Shown here: in pieces, positions 53,099 to 62,019 of the stretch
Numbering within the stretch: position 1 is the stretch's first letter
Layout of the letters: each line of letters opens with the position of its first letter
Assembly: GCF_029360645.1 (NCBI RefSeq)
Contig: NZ_JARDUA010000003.1
Coordinates: 434,001 to 498,000 of the forward strand
From: Pontibacter litorisediminis
GTDB taxonomy: Bacteria; Bacteroidota; Bacteroidia; Cytophagales; Hymenobacteraceae
Length of the DNA: 64,000 nt
Direction of reading: 5' to 3'
The notes under the pieces: model-generated
The model's database searches: none
What the model was told of the DNA's origin: nothing
Seen by the model: only the letters and a program-made list of their open reading frames with translations
Made by a program: the position numbers and the translations under genes

Positions 53099-53494
53099 CT
53101 ACTCGAACGGGTAACGCACAAACGAAACCTGGCTCATGGCATCTTTTTCATACCTGGCTACAGCAAATTCTTGGAATCGTTCCTCAAAATTGGATTCGCC
53201 GGGGTATACTTCGCTTGGTACAGGGCTGTTTTTCAGGAAGAAATATACTTTGGTATTGCCATATTTCGTATGCGGCATGTAGTCTCCGTACGCCTGCATC
53301 TGCTCCCATAGCGTGTCGTCTACCGTTACCGCATAAATCCTAACCACAGGGCCGGTATTGTTCTCGTTGCGGTACATGGCCACTTCTTTAAAGTCGCCTT
53401 CCAGGTCATCCACACTGGGTATAGACATGGTGTCGTAGATAAAACAGCCGAGAAGGGCAACGGAGAGGGCAATGAGGATGTGCTTTAATTTCAT
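53099..53494 (-). CDS. Hypothetical exported or anchored protein, 131 aa
   Basis: Begins MKLKHILIALSVALLGCFIY, a hydrophobic N-terminus with a Cys at 17 (LLGC) that could be a lipobox. The mature region has MSIPSVDDLEGDFKEVAMYRNENNTG and KVYFFLKNSPVPSE; ends SFVRYPFE. No family recognised. It lies 70 bp upstream of the trehalase gene on the same strand. Confidence 0.7.
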   Translation of the reverse strand: MKLKHILIALSVALLGCFIYDTMSIPSVDDLEGDFKEVAMYRNENNTGPVVRIYAVTVDDTLWEQMQAYGDYMPHTKYGNTKVYFFLKNSPVPSEVYPGESNFEERFQEFAVARYEKDAMSQVSFVRYPFE

Positions 53495-53584
53495 GATAGG
53501 GCGAAAGTACGTGATACTGCAGGCAATAACCAGTGGGAGGGGGGATTGTTTAAACCGGAATTCAGCAGCTACGTGTAAAACAGC

Positions 53585-54127
53585 ATGAGTTTAAAGTGTA
53601 AAGCTTCTAACCCAGATGGTATCTACTTTGTCACGCTAACCGTGGTGGAGTGGGCGGATGTGTTCACCCGTCGTGACTATTGTGAGTTGGTATGTGAAAG
53701 TATAAGCTATTGCCAGCAAAAGAAGGAACTGACGCTTTATGCCTGGTGCATCATGACCAACCATGTGCATCTGATCTGCTCTGCACCTAGGTTAACGGAT
53801 GTACTGCGGGACCTGAAGAAGTATACTTCCAGGTTTCTGATTGAATCCGTCAAAAGCAGTCTTAGGGAGAGCCGGAAGAATTGGCTGTTGTGGATGTTTA
53901 GGAGTGCCGCTGAGAAAAGTGCCAGCCACGGCGAGTACCAGTTTTGGCAATTGGGCGGGCATTATGTGGAGCTTAGTACTAACGAGCTCATGGAGCAACG
54001 GCTGGAGTACCTGCATCAGAACCCGGTAAAGGCTGGCTTTGTGGAAGAGCCGGGGCATTGGTACTATAGCAGTGCCAAAAATTATGCTGGGGAGAAGGGG
54101 AGGCTAGAGGTTGTGCTGATTGAGTAA
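53585..54127 (+). CDS. REP-associated tyrosine transposase (RAYT, Y1_Tnp/IS200-like)
   Basis: 180 aa. A Y1 HUH nuclease: the His pair is in IMTNHVHLICSA. The downstream helix LEYLHQNPVKAGFVEEPGHW is the RAYT family C-terminal signature, with the catalytic Tyr expected in it, and WYYSSAKNY follows. The remaining core includes CMW-type segments (LTLYAWCI). Length fits RAYTs (about 170-200 aa). It is a domesticated single-strand transposase and not an IS with its own ends. Its partner REPs are 10 bp after its stop. Confidence 0.9.
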   Translation: MSLKCKASNPDGIYFVTLTVVEWADVFTRRDYCELVCESISYCQQKKELTLYAWCIMTNHVHLICSAPRLTDVLRDLKKYTSRFLIESVKSSLRESRKNWLLWMFRSAAEKSASHGEYQFWQLGGHYVELSTNELMEQRLEYLHQNPVKAGFVEEPGHWYYSSAKNYAGEKGRLEVVLIE

Positions 54128-54136
54128 AGTATAAGA

Positions 54137-54260
54137 CTGGCGCCAGCATCTAGCTGGTGCCGAGGGTGGGGCTGAGTCTCCAGACTCACTTGTACAAGAA
54201 TAAAAGCGAGTCTGGAGACTCGCTACCCACTGTGCGTCACCGGTTGGATACCGGCGCCAG
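54137..54260. repeat. Inverted REP pair (BIME-like) next to the transposase
   Basis: Unit 1 (54137-54162, plus strand) and unit 2 (54235-54260, minus strand) share 20 of 26 bases, both opening CTGGCGCC and ending near GGTG. Each folds into a hairpin with a 5-nt loop (CCAGC/GCTGG, CCGGT/ACCGG). Two differences are compensatory (A-T to G-C, C-G to T-A). Inside lie two mutually inverted palindromes, TGAGTCTCCAGACTCA (54173-54188) and CGAGTCTGGAGACTCG (54207-54222). The arrangement matches a REP doublet mobilised by the RAYT. Confidence 0.85.
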
Positions 54261-54263
54261 AAC

Positions 54264-54295
54264 AAAAAATCCGCAGCTGAACGAATCAACTGCGG
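54264..54295 (-). terminator. Probable terminator of mutB
   Basis: Stem of 10 bp with one mismatch (54271-54280 and 54286-54295), 5-nt loop; AAAAAA at 54264-54269 gives the U-tract on the minus strand. It is 37 bp past the mutB stop. Confidence 0.75.
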
Positions 54296-54311
54296 CTTTA
54301 TACTTTTGCAA

Positions 54312-54331
54312 AGACGCAAAGTATTGCGTCT
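54312..54331. repeat. AGACGCAA hairpin repeat
   Basis: 8-bp arms (54312-54319, 54324-54331) with loop AGTA, next to the mutB stop. It matches the terminator hairpin at 29994-30017 (AGAGACGCAA arms). A further partial match (CGCGTCTCTGCAA) lies near 30083. Confidence 0.7.
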
Positions 54332-56479
54332 CTACAACTCTTTAACTCCAGAGATCAGCTTCTCCAGGATGTTCTGAGCGGCTACTGAGATGATGGTACC
54401 CGGGCCGAATACGCCCACGGCGCCGGCCTGGTACAGAAAGTCATAATCTTGGGCCGGAATCACGCCGCCCACGATCACCAGGATATCCTCCCGGCCAAGT
54501 TTGCGGAGCTCTTCGATGAGCTGCGGCACCAGCGTTTTGTGTCCTGCTGCCAGCGAGGAAACACCTACTACGTGCACATCGTTTTCGGCAGCTTGCATGG
54601 CTACTTCGGCTGGGGTCTGGAAGAGCGGCCCGATGTCCACGTCGAAGCCGAGGTCGGCGAAGGAGGTGGCGATTACTTTGGAGCCGCGATCGTGGCCGTC
54701 CTGGCCCATTTTAGCCACCATAATGCGAGGCCGGCGGCCTTCAAGTTCTTCAAACTGGTCGGCCAAGGCTTTGGCGCGCTGGAAGTTCTCGTCGTCTGTT
54801 ATTTCTGCTGAATACACTCCTGATATGGCTCTGATAACTGCTTTATGTCTGCCGTATACTTTCTCCAGCGCATCGGAAATCTCACCCAGCGTAGCTCTGC
54901 GCCTTGCTGCCTCCACAGCTAAATCGAGCAGGTTGCCTACGCCGGATTCCGCCGCATCCGTTAATGCCTGCAATGCATTTAAAACACTGCCTTCGTCGCG
55001 GCTGGTTTTTATACTTGCCAGCCTGCGCAGCTGCGACTCCCGCACCGCGGTATTGTCGATGTCCAGGATCTCGATCTCCTGCTCCTGCTCGGGTTTATAC
55101 TTGTTCACGCCTACAATGATGTCCTTGCCGGCGTCGATGCGGGCTTGCTTACGAGCTGCGGCCTCTTCGATGCGCATTTTCGGCAGGCCAGTCTCGATTG
55201 CCTTAGCCATACCGCCCAGCTCTTCCACTTCCTCGATTAAGGCCCAGGCTTTGTGTGCCAGCTCATGGGTCAGTGCCTCCACATAGTAGGAGCCGCCCCA
55301 GGGGTCTACCACTTTGGTGATGTTCGTTTCCTGCTGCAGGTAGATCTGGGTGTTACGGGCGATACGGGCCGAGAAGTCAGTTGGCAGGGCAATGGCCTCA
55401 TCCAGGGCATTGGTGTGCAAGCTTTGGGTGCCGCCCAAGGCAGCGGCCAGGGCCTCCACGCAGGTACGGGTCACGTTGTTGAACGGGTCCTGCTCGGTGA
55501 GGCTCCAGCCCGAGGTCTGGCAGTGCGTGCGAAGCGCCAGCGATTTCGGGTTTTTCGGGTTAAACTGCTGGATGAGCTTGGCCCACAGCATACGCGCGGC
55601 ACGCATCTTGGCGATTTCCATGAAGTGGTTCATGCCGATGGCCCAAAAGAACGACAAGCGCGGCGCGAAATCATCGATGTCCATGCCTGCCTTCAAGCCG
55701 GTGCGCACATACTCCAAACCGTCCGCCAAAGTATAGGCCAGCTCAATGTCGGCAGTGGCGCCGGCCTCCTGCATGTGGTAGCCCGAGATGGAGATGGAGT
55801 TGAAGCGCGGCATGTTCTTCGATGTATACTCGAAGATGTCGGCGATAATCTTCATACTTGGCTCCGGCGGGTAGATGTAGGTGTTGCGCACCATAAACTC
55901 CTTCAGGATATCGTTCTGAATGGTGCCGCTCAGCTGCTCCGGCTTCACACCCTGCTCTTCGGCCGCCACAATATAGAACGCCATGATCGGCAGCACGGCC
56001 CCATTCATCGTCATGGAAACCGACATCTGGTCCAGCGGGATCTGGTCGAAAAGGATCTTCATGTCCTCCACAGAATCGATGGCCACACCGGCCTTGCCCA
56101 CATCGCCTACCACACGCGGGTGGTCGGAGTCGTAGCCACGGTGCGTGGCCAGGTCGAAGGCAACGGAAAGGCCTTTCTGCCCGCCCGCCAGGTTGCGGCG
56201 ATAAAAGGCGTTGGACTCCTCAGCGGTGGAGAAACCGGCATACTGGCGGATTGTCCAGGGCTTTTGCACATACATGGTGCTGTAGGGACCGCGCAGGTAA
56301 GGCGGCAGGCCGGCAGCAAAGTCTAGGTGCTCAAAGTGTTTGGCATCCTCCGAAGTATAAAAGCTCTTCACTTTTATTCGCTCCGGGGTTTTCCATAGGG
56401 TAGCCTCAGCAGGGGCTTTGGGACCATGCTCTGCCGCAGCTACTTTGTTTATGTCTATTTTCGAAAAATCAGGCTTCAT
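54332..56479 (-). CDS. mutB: Methylmalonyl-CoA mutase, large (catalytic) subunit
   Basis: 715 aa. The TIM-barrel part has [22 protein letters not shown] and [19 protein letters not shown], both family hallmarks. The B12-binding domain near the C-terminus has the cobalt-ligand motif [12 protein letters not shown] (DxHxxG). It interconverts methylmalonyl-CoA and succinyl-CoA. Heterodimer with the product of mutA (57184-59022), with a small NTF2-like gene between them. MeaB is encoded 4.7 kb downstream. No AAGTATA-free zone: several copies occur in the coding strand. Confidence 0.97.
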   Translation of the reverse strand: MKPDFSKIDINKVAAAEHGPKAPAEATLWKTPERIKVKSFYTSEDAKHFEHLDFAAGLPPYLRGPYSTMYVQKPWTIRQYAGFSTAEESNAFYRRNLAGGQKGLSVAFDLATHRGYDSDHPRVVGDVGKAGVAIDSVEDMKILFDQIPLDQMSVSMTMNGAVLPIMAFYIVAAEEQGVKPEQLSGTIQNDILKEFMVRNTYIYPPEPSMKIIADIFEYTSKNMPRFNSISISGYHMQEAGATADIELAYTLADGLEYVRTGLKAGMDIDDFAPRLSFFWAIGMNHFMEIAKMRAARMLWAKLIQQFNPKNPKSLALRTHCQTSGWSLTEQDPFNNVTRTCVEALAAALGGTQSLHTNALDEAIALPTDFSARIARNTQIYLQQETNITKVVDPWGGSYYVEALTHELAHKAWALIEEVEELGGMAKAIETGLPKMRIEEAAARKQARIDAGKDIIVGVNKYKPEQEQEIEILDIDNTAVRESQLRRLASIKTSRDEGSVLNALQALTDAAESGVGNLLDLAVEAARRRATLGEISDALEKVYGRHKAVIRAISGVYSAEITDDENFQRAKALADQFEELEGRRPRIMVAKMGQDGHDRGSKVIATSFADLGFDVDIGPLFQTPAEVAMQAAENDVHVVGVSSLAAGHKTLVPQLIEELRKLGREDILVIVGGVIPAQDYDFLYQAGAVGVFGPGTIISVAAQNILEKLISGVKEL

Positions 56480-56490
56480 ATTTTTAATTT

Positions 56491-56615
56491 TGAATGAGTG
56501 ATTGAGTGATTAGGCTTACTATGAGTTCATTCAATCATCAAAACCATCTTTCTATTGTTCGAAATGAGTTACTGGTGAAGTATGATTTAAAATCATTCAC
56601 TCAATCACTCATTCA
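56491..56615. repeat. Inverted CACTCATTCA-type repeat in the mutB/NTF2-like spacer
   Basis: A perfect 19-nt inverted repeat: 56491-56509 (minus sense TCACTCAATCACTCATTCA) and 56597-56615 (same on plus). More copies of ATTCA/ATCA-type units lie between them. A variant is found at 57162-57177 (ACTCAACCACTCATTC), before the mutA stop. Confidence 0.7.
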
Positions 56616-56632
56616 CTAATTCAGTCATCAAT

Positions 56633-57043
56633 TCAGCTTGCATGCTCAGAGGTTACCACCCAGCGGCCATCCAGCTTCTTCCATACTTGCGACGACACGC
56701 CACCCATCAGGCGCTCGCCGTTTAACTCGATCATCCAACGGAACACAAAGTATACAGCCTCTTTTGCTAGCTGCTCGATGTGCAGGGGCGTGTATGTGTA
56801 AGTACCCATCTTGCCGCGGTCCGGAAAGTCCTGCAGGAACATCTCGTAAACCTCCTGGTAGCCTTTCTCGGTGCCGTTCTTGCTGATCCAGAGCATGTCC
56901 GGCGAGTTCCAGTAAAAGGCCATGGCTGTTTCCAGGTCGCCCTGGTTCCACGCGGAAATCTGGCCTTCCAGCGCCTGCCTTACCTCCTGTACGGCATCGC
57001 TCTTGGGCATGGTAAATATACTGGGTACTGCGGCTGTGCTCAT
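56633..57043 (-). CDS. NTF2-like (SnoaL-type) small protein
   Basis: 136 aa. Cone-shaped NTF2-like fold with EGQISAWNQGDLETAMAFYW at the N-terminus and GKMGTYTYTPLHIEQLAKEA and VFRWMIELNGERLMGGVSS later, ending VWKKLDGRWVVTSEHAS; typical of the DUF4440/SnoaL-like superfamily. There is no signal peptide. Function unknown: such domains bind small ligands or act as isomerases. It lies between mutA (140 bp) and mutB (153 bp) on the same strand, an unusual place, perhaps part of the mutase operon. Confidence 0.88.
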   Translation of the reverse strand: MSTAAVPSIFTMPKSDAVQEVRQALEGQISAWNQGDLETAMAFYWNSPDMLWISKNGTEKGYQEVYEMFLQDFPDRGKMGTYTYTPLHIEQLAKEAVYFVFRWMIELNGERLMGGVSSQVWKKLDGRWVVTSEHAS

Positions 57044-57183
57044 ATGGTCAATTTTGGATGCGGGGTGGAGTGGATGAGCGAATAGCTTTTTGATTCATTC
57101 CTCATCAAACCCAGTCATGCTTTTTCTGATTTAAGATGAGTACTCAAGTATAAAAATATCCACTCAACCACTCATTCTCTACT

Positions 57184-59022
57184 TCAATCATTGCTCCCGT
57201 GCAGTTTCCGGTGCACAATGCGCATGATGTTGGTCACGTCGCAGTCCTCGAAGAGGAACTCGTCGTACCCGTGCGAAATCATTTCCGCTTTCAGGTGCTT
57301 CGGGTCGTCTGCCAACAGCACCAGCGGCTTGCCGTCGTGATGGCGCAATTTCGGGTCAAACTCGCGGGCATAGGCTGCCTCTGAGGTAGAAACGGCCACC
57401 ACATCGGCGGCGGCATGCAGCAGCTTTTCAGAGGCATCGGCGGCGGTGCCAAACGGCTGTACCTCCGTGTCGAAGCCGGCGCAGCTGAAGAACTCCTGTG
57501 CAAAAGAGGCGTTTACCTGGCGCTGCTCCGAGCTGCCGATCAGGGCGATGATCGCCTTTGGGCGGCGGTTTAGCTTGCGCAGGTGCAACTCGGTGGCCAT
57601 GCGCATTACCTCGGTAGGGTAGGCGGCGCGGGTGGTGTCAAAGTCGGCGCTCTGTATCAGCTCCTCGGGGTCAAAAGAGACTTTCTCCTTCGGGTTCGGG
57701 TATTTGTTGGTGCCCACCAGCACATCGCGCCCGGTGGCAATGTTGCGGAACTTGCGGCGGCTCACCTCCGTGATGCTGCCAAGTATAAACCCGTTGCTGT
57801 AGGCATCCTCAAAGCCTCCCATGCCCTCCACCTCTTTAAACAGAACCCAAGCCCGCTGGGCCAGTTCGTTTGTCAGCGATTCCAGATAGTAGGAGCCTGC
57901 GGCGGGGTCTATGGCTTTATCCAGGTAAGCCTCTTCTTTCAGAATGATGGATACGTTGCGCGCAATGCGCTCTGAAAACTCGTCTGAGGCTTTAAACGTG
58001 TTGTCGAATGGCGTGACGGTGAGCGAGTCGCAGCCGGCAATAACGGCCGACATGGCCTCGGTGGTGGTGCGCAGCATGTTCACGTACGGGTCCAGGGTGG
58101 TCTGGTACCAGCTGGAGGTAACGCTGTGGATGCGCAGCTTGGCGGCCAGCGCCGGCTCTGCCTGGTAGGCTTCTACCACGGCGGCCCACAGCAGGCGCAG
58201 GGCACGCAGTTTGGCGATCTCGAAGAAATAATTGGTGCCCGAGGCCATCACGAACTGCATGTTGCGCAGCACCGACTCCAGCGGCTCTCCGGCTGTCGTC
58301 AGCCTGTGGAGGTAGGTAACGGCAGCGCTCAGCGTATAGGCCAGCTCCTGGGTAACAGAGGCCCCGATACCGCTGAAGCTGGTTCCGTTCACGGTAACAC
58401 CGTAGAAGTCCGGGCTGTCCTTTGTCAGGTCCAGTGCTTTGATGATGGCACGGCCTTCTTCGTGGTCGATCTTGCTTTTCACGGAAGCCGGGTCAAAATT
58501 CAGGAAGCCTTTCAGGTTGCGGTGCGAGATGTTGCGTTTTTCCAGCTCGGCATACAGCCGCTGCAGGAAGCTGTCCGGCTGCTCCTTTACGGTATAGCTC
58601 ACCGCATGCTGGCTTAGGTCTATCAGGCGCACCAGATGCGCTACATCGAACAGCTCCTGTTGGTGCACTACAAAGCAAACGCCGTCGGCCCCGCGCTGCA
58701 GGGCATCGGCAGCTTTCTCAATGGCATGGTGGGCATCGCCATGCGCCTCCACCTGCTGCACGTTCAGCCAGCCGTTGTCGCATGTTTTATCGCCACGCAG
58801 AAACGGAAAGTCGCCGGGCTTCTGCCGGGTTAACGGCAGGCTGGCAATATCTTCCTTGGTGTAGTATGGTTTTATGTCGATACCCTCGTAGGTGTGCCAG
58901 GTCAGGCTTTCCAGGGGCGTGTCGCGCAGGTCCTTGCGTGCTTTCTGCTCCCAAGCTGCCGCTGTGGCAGGGGTGAATTCGGGGAACAGGCGCTGTGGGT
59001 TTTGCTGCTCGTCAGTCTTCAT
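57184..59022 (-). CDS. mutA: Methylmalonyl-CoA mutase, small subunit
   Basis: 612 aa. Related to the large subunit through the barrel (DKAIDPAAGSYYLESLTNEL, SDEFSERIARNVSIILKEEA) and a C-terminal B12-like domain (AIIALIGSSEQRQVNASFA) that lacks the DxHxxG cobalt ligand, as expected for this non-catalytic partner. It stabilises the MutB subunit. First gene of the mutA-NTF2-mutB stretch. A near -7 box TATCTTTA lies in the 59023-59060 gap, next to a TATACTT motif. Confidence 0.95.
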   Translation of the reverse strand: MKTDEQQNPQRLFPEFTPATAAAWEQKARKDLRDTPLESLTWHTYEGIDIKPYYTKEDIASLPLTRQKPGDFPFLRGDKTCDNGWLNVQQVEAHGDAHHAIEKAADALQRGADGVCFVVHQQELFDVAHLVRLIDLSQHAVSYTVKEQPDSFLQRLYAELEKRNISHRNLKGFLNFDPASVKSKIDHEEGRAIIKALDLTKDSPDFYGVTVNGTSFSGIGASVTQELAYTLSAAVTYLHRLTTAGEPLESVLRNMQFVMASGTNYFFEIAKLRALRLLWAAVVEAYQAEPALAAKLRIHSVTSSWYQTTLDPYVNMLRTTTEAMSAVIAGCDSLTVTPFDNTFKASDEFSERIARNVSIILKEEAYLDKAIDPAAGSYYLESLTNELAQRAWVLFKEVEGMGGFEDAYSNGFILGSITEVSRRKFRNIATGRDVLVGTNKYPNPKEKVSFDPEELIQSADFDTTRAAYPTEVMRMATELHLRKLNRRPKAIIALIGSSEQRQVNASFAQEFFSCAGFDTEVQPFGTAADASEKLLHAAADVVAVSTSEAAYAREFDPKLRHHDGKPLVLLADDPKHLKAEMISHGYDEFLFEDCDVTNIMRIVHRKLHGSND

Positions 59023-59109
59023 GCTTAATGTTCTAATTTTGTGTAAAGATAGGCTTTTATACTTTACGGCGTATGGCTGCTTTGGGCTAGGCCGGGTTGT
59101 GGTTGCGCT

Positions 59110-59490
<381 letters not shown>

Positions 59491-59550
59491 GGTAGGTTGT
59501 ACGGGAGATAGCAGGCAAGGTGAGGGCCGTTCAGACTTTTGCAGAAGCAG

Positions 59551-59577
59551 CAAGGGCAGCTGTTATAGCTGCCCTTG
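59551..59577 (-). terminator. Terminator of T9SS cargo gene
   Basis: 11-bp perfect arms (59551-59561 and 59567-59577), 5-nt loop, placed 75 bp past the stop of the T9SS gene on the minus strand. Confidence 0.7.
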
Positions 59578-59651
59578 AAGAAAATCTTTGATTTGGTGTT
59601 GGGGTACAGCAGATCGCCGGCTGCACCAGGTCAGTGCTTGAGCTTCTGGCA

Positions 59652-61064
59652 CTACCGCACCACCACTTTTCCGCTGCCCACAGGCTTCTGGTGGCTATAG
59701 ATCGTGTAAAAGTATAAGCCTCTGGAAAGCGAGGCCGGCCTGCTGAACTGGTTCTTTCCTGGCTGTAGCCGTAACGCGCCTGCCCTTTTGCCGTTCGCGT
59801 CGAAGAGGTGCACGAACATGCCTGGCATATCCGGGGCCTCAATCACAAACTTATCGGCAATAGGGTTTGGGTACAGTATAAAACCGGCTTTTTTCAGTTC
59901 GTCTTCTGAGGCGGTGGGCTGCTGCTCGCCAACGTATAGGTAGACGAAATCCCAATCATCCTCTAGGTAATAACCCCAGTTGGGCTGCGGCCAAAGATCT
60001 GGGTTTTGATAATCCGTGCCACGGCCCCGTACCCCGATCAGGTATGGGGAAGCGCGTTCCATGGCGGGGGTGGGGGTAAAGGCGAGCGTCAGCGCGAATC
60101 CGTTTACTGTATCCCGCACAGTGAGGGTTGCCTCCGTAAGGTTTAGTGTATCTATCTCGCTAAAGTATCTGGCAAACAGGGGCTGTTCTGTCTCCGCACT
60201 TCTTTGCAGGTAATATTCAAACTTCAGGGGCTGGTTTGGCCAAGTTTGAATGGAACCATCTTCTCTGACTTCTAGTCGATCTTTATTTAACAGTGTCAGT
60301 TGCGGCTGCCCTGCCCGGTCACCCACGTGTAGCGTGATGTCTACTACGGTGGAACCCACTACAATACCATTGCGCTGCTCAGTAATATGCACAGAGGTCT
60401 CATACCGACCTATTATGGTAGGATTATCCCATCTGAGTTCTCCATATTCGTTAATGGTCAGCCCTTCCGGGTGCTGGTAGTCGGGAACGGCGACTACCCC
60501 TCCTGTTGAGGTCGAAGTCTTTGGTGGAACCAGGCTGTAAAACAGCTTATCCCCATCCGCGTCGTACGCCAAAAAGTTTTGCGTCATGGCCTCTCCCACA
60601 TAAGCCTCAAAAACGGGCATTCCGGCAAGGTTAACAGAGTGTCTATTGCTCATGAGGGCTCTGGCCCTTACTTCCGTATAAATGTAAGTTCTGGTGCTGT
60701 CTGATTGCTCCGGGAGGTTTACGATGTGACTGCTGCGACCGGGACCTATCCAGGCAACCGTGTAATCCCCTTCCTGCCCAAAAGTATAACTCCAGTGAAA
60801 AGTAGGCGTGTGATAGTTTCTGCTATAATGAACGTAGCTTGCCCAGGGTACTTCAACTATGTTGCCGTCTCCCATGTGCATGTTCACAGTTACGTCATGC
60901 GCCTGGGACCAGGCCGAAGTATAAAGCTTGAGTGTGAAGTTGTACTTTAGCGGATTCTGTTCGTCCACAGTGTAGCTAATGTGGCCACTCATTACATGAA
61001 TAGCCTGCGCAAACATGGGCAGCAGGAGGAATGCTAAGCAGCTGAGTAACAATTTGGTTTTCAT
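59652..61064 (-). CDS. Secreted protein with T9SS type A sorting domain
   Basis: 470 aa from the ATG at 61064 (MKTKLLLSCLAFLLLPMFAQ, signal peptide). The body has Ig-like/cadherin-like beta domains: YDADGDKLFYSLVPPKTS (putative Ca-binding) and several GDG/GDR turns. The C-terminal about 75 residues form the type IX sorting domain (LYPNPIADKFVIEAPDMPG, then LYFYTIYSHQKPVGSGKVVVR ending in VVR). It is exported across the outer membrane by T9SS and probably attached to the surface. Ligand or substrate unknown. Confidence 0.9.
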   Translation of the reverse strand: MKTKLLLSCLAFLLLPMFAQAIHVMSGHISYTVDEQNPLKYNFTLKLYTSAWSQAHDVTVNMHMGDGNIVEVPWASYVHYSRNYHTPTFHWSYTFGQEGDYTVAWIGPGRSSHIVNLPEQSDSTRTYIYTEVRARALMSNRHSVNLAGMPVFEAYVGEAMTQNFLAYDADGDKLFYSLVPPKTSTSTGGVVAVPDYQHPEGLTINEYGELRWDNPTIIGRYETSVHITEQRNGIVVGSTVVDITLHVGDRAGQPQLTLLNKDRLEVREDGSIQTWPNQPLKFEYYLQRSAETEQPLFARYFSEIDTLNLTEATLTVRDTVNGFALTLAFTPTPAMERASPYLIGVRGRGTDYQNPDLWPQPNWGYYLEDDWDFVYLYVGEQQPTASEDELKKAGFILYPNPIADKFVIEAPDMPGMFVHLFDANGKRAGALRLQPGKNQFSRPASLSRGLYFYTIYSHQKPVGSGKVVVR

Positions 61065-61250
61065 AGAATAGGAGTTAAGGAGGTTTAGGAACAAGTTACA
61101 TAGTAAAAACTTAATTAGTTAATTTTTTATTGTAAAAATCATAAATCATTCCTTAAAGGAATCATCTAAGGCCGACTCTCCGCAGAACCTATACAACTTG
61201 GTTGGTGTTGCAGAGGCTGGTACCTTTGGGGCCATATCCTGAACATCCTT

Positions 61251-62006
61251 ATGAAAAGCAATTTCTCCAAAGCGATAGCCGCCCTGGCGCTCTCGCTGAG
61301 CATAGCCGGCTGCCAGCGCCCTTGGGTGGCCTCGCCCGTGCTGGCCGAAACCGATGTGCCGGTAGACCAAACCATAGCGCCGGACCCGCAAATGGAGGCG
61401 CAGATAGTCCCTTACCGCGAGGAAGTAACTGTTAAAATGTCGGAAGTGGTGGGCACTGCGCCGGTGGCCCTGGGCAAGGGAGAGTATGAGTCGCCGTTGG
61501 GTAATTTTGTGGTGGACCTGCAACTGGCGCAGGCCGCTCCGCTTTACGGCAAACCAATAGACCTGTCGCTGACGACGAACGGGGGCCTGCGAGTGCCGCT
61601 GCCGGAGGGCGAGATCACCACAGGCCATGTGTTTGAGCTGATGCCATTCGAGAACGAGCTGGTGGTGCTGACGCTGAAAGGGGAGACGGTAAAGCAGCTG
61701 TTTGATTACGCCGCCGAAAAAAAGTTCGCTCCCATCGGTAACGCTACTTACACCGTGCAGAACGGCAAAGCCACGGCTATCAAAATCAACGGCCAGCCTT
61801 TTGACCCGGCCCGGACTTATACCTTAGTTACCTCCGACTACCTGGCCGGCGGCGGCGACGGCCTGAAGATGTTGAAAGATGCTGTGCAGACCGAGCGGCT
61901 GGGCCTGCTGCTCCGCGAAGCTATCCTGCAGCAGATACGGCAGCTAACGGCGGCCGGAAAAGCAGTAACAGCCGAAACAGGCAAACGCGTTACCATCCTC
62001 CCTTAA
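61251..62006 (+). CDS. 5'-nucleotidase C-terminal domain lipoprotein
   Basis: 251 aa. Lipoprotein signal MKSNFSKAIAALALSLSIAGC (Cys at 21). The body matches the 5_nucleotid_C domain: PLGNFVVDLQLAQA, LTTNGGLRVPLPEGEIT, ELMPFENELVVLTLKG and YTLVTSDYLAGGGDGL (substrate-binding). In UshA-type enzymes this domain follows the metallophosphatase domain in one chain. Here it is a separate gene that precedes it by 13 bp. It probably works with the next gene product in the periplasm. Confidence 0.93.
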   Translation: MKSNFSKAIAALALSLSIAGCQRPWVASPVLAETDVPVDQTIAPDPQMEAQIVPYREEVTVKMSEVVGTAPVALGKGEYESPLGNFVVDLQLAQAAPLYGKPIDLSLTTNGGLRVPLPEGEITTGHVFELMPFENELVVLTLKGETVKQLFDYAAEKKFAPIGNATYTVQNGKATAIKINGQPFDPARTYTLVTSDYLAGGGDGLKMLKDAVQTERLGLLLREAILQQIRQLTAAGKAVTAETGKRVTILP

Positions 62007-62019
62007 TCATACTATAAAA

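Noticed and set aside
55253..56326. 357-aa ORF antisense to mutB
   Set aside because: His/Val/Gly-rich shadow; mutB frame is certain from its B12 motif.
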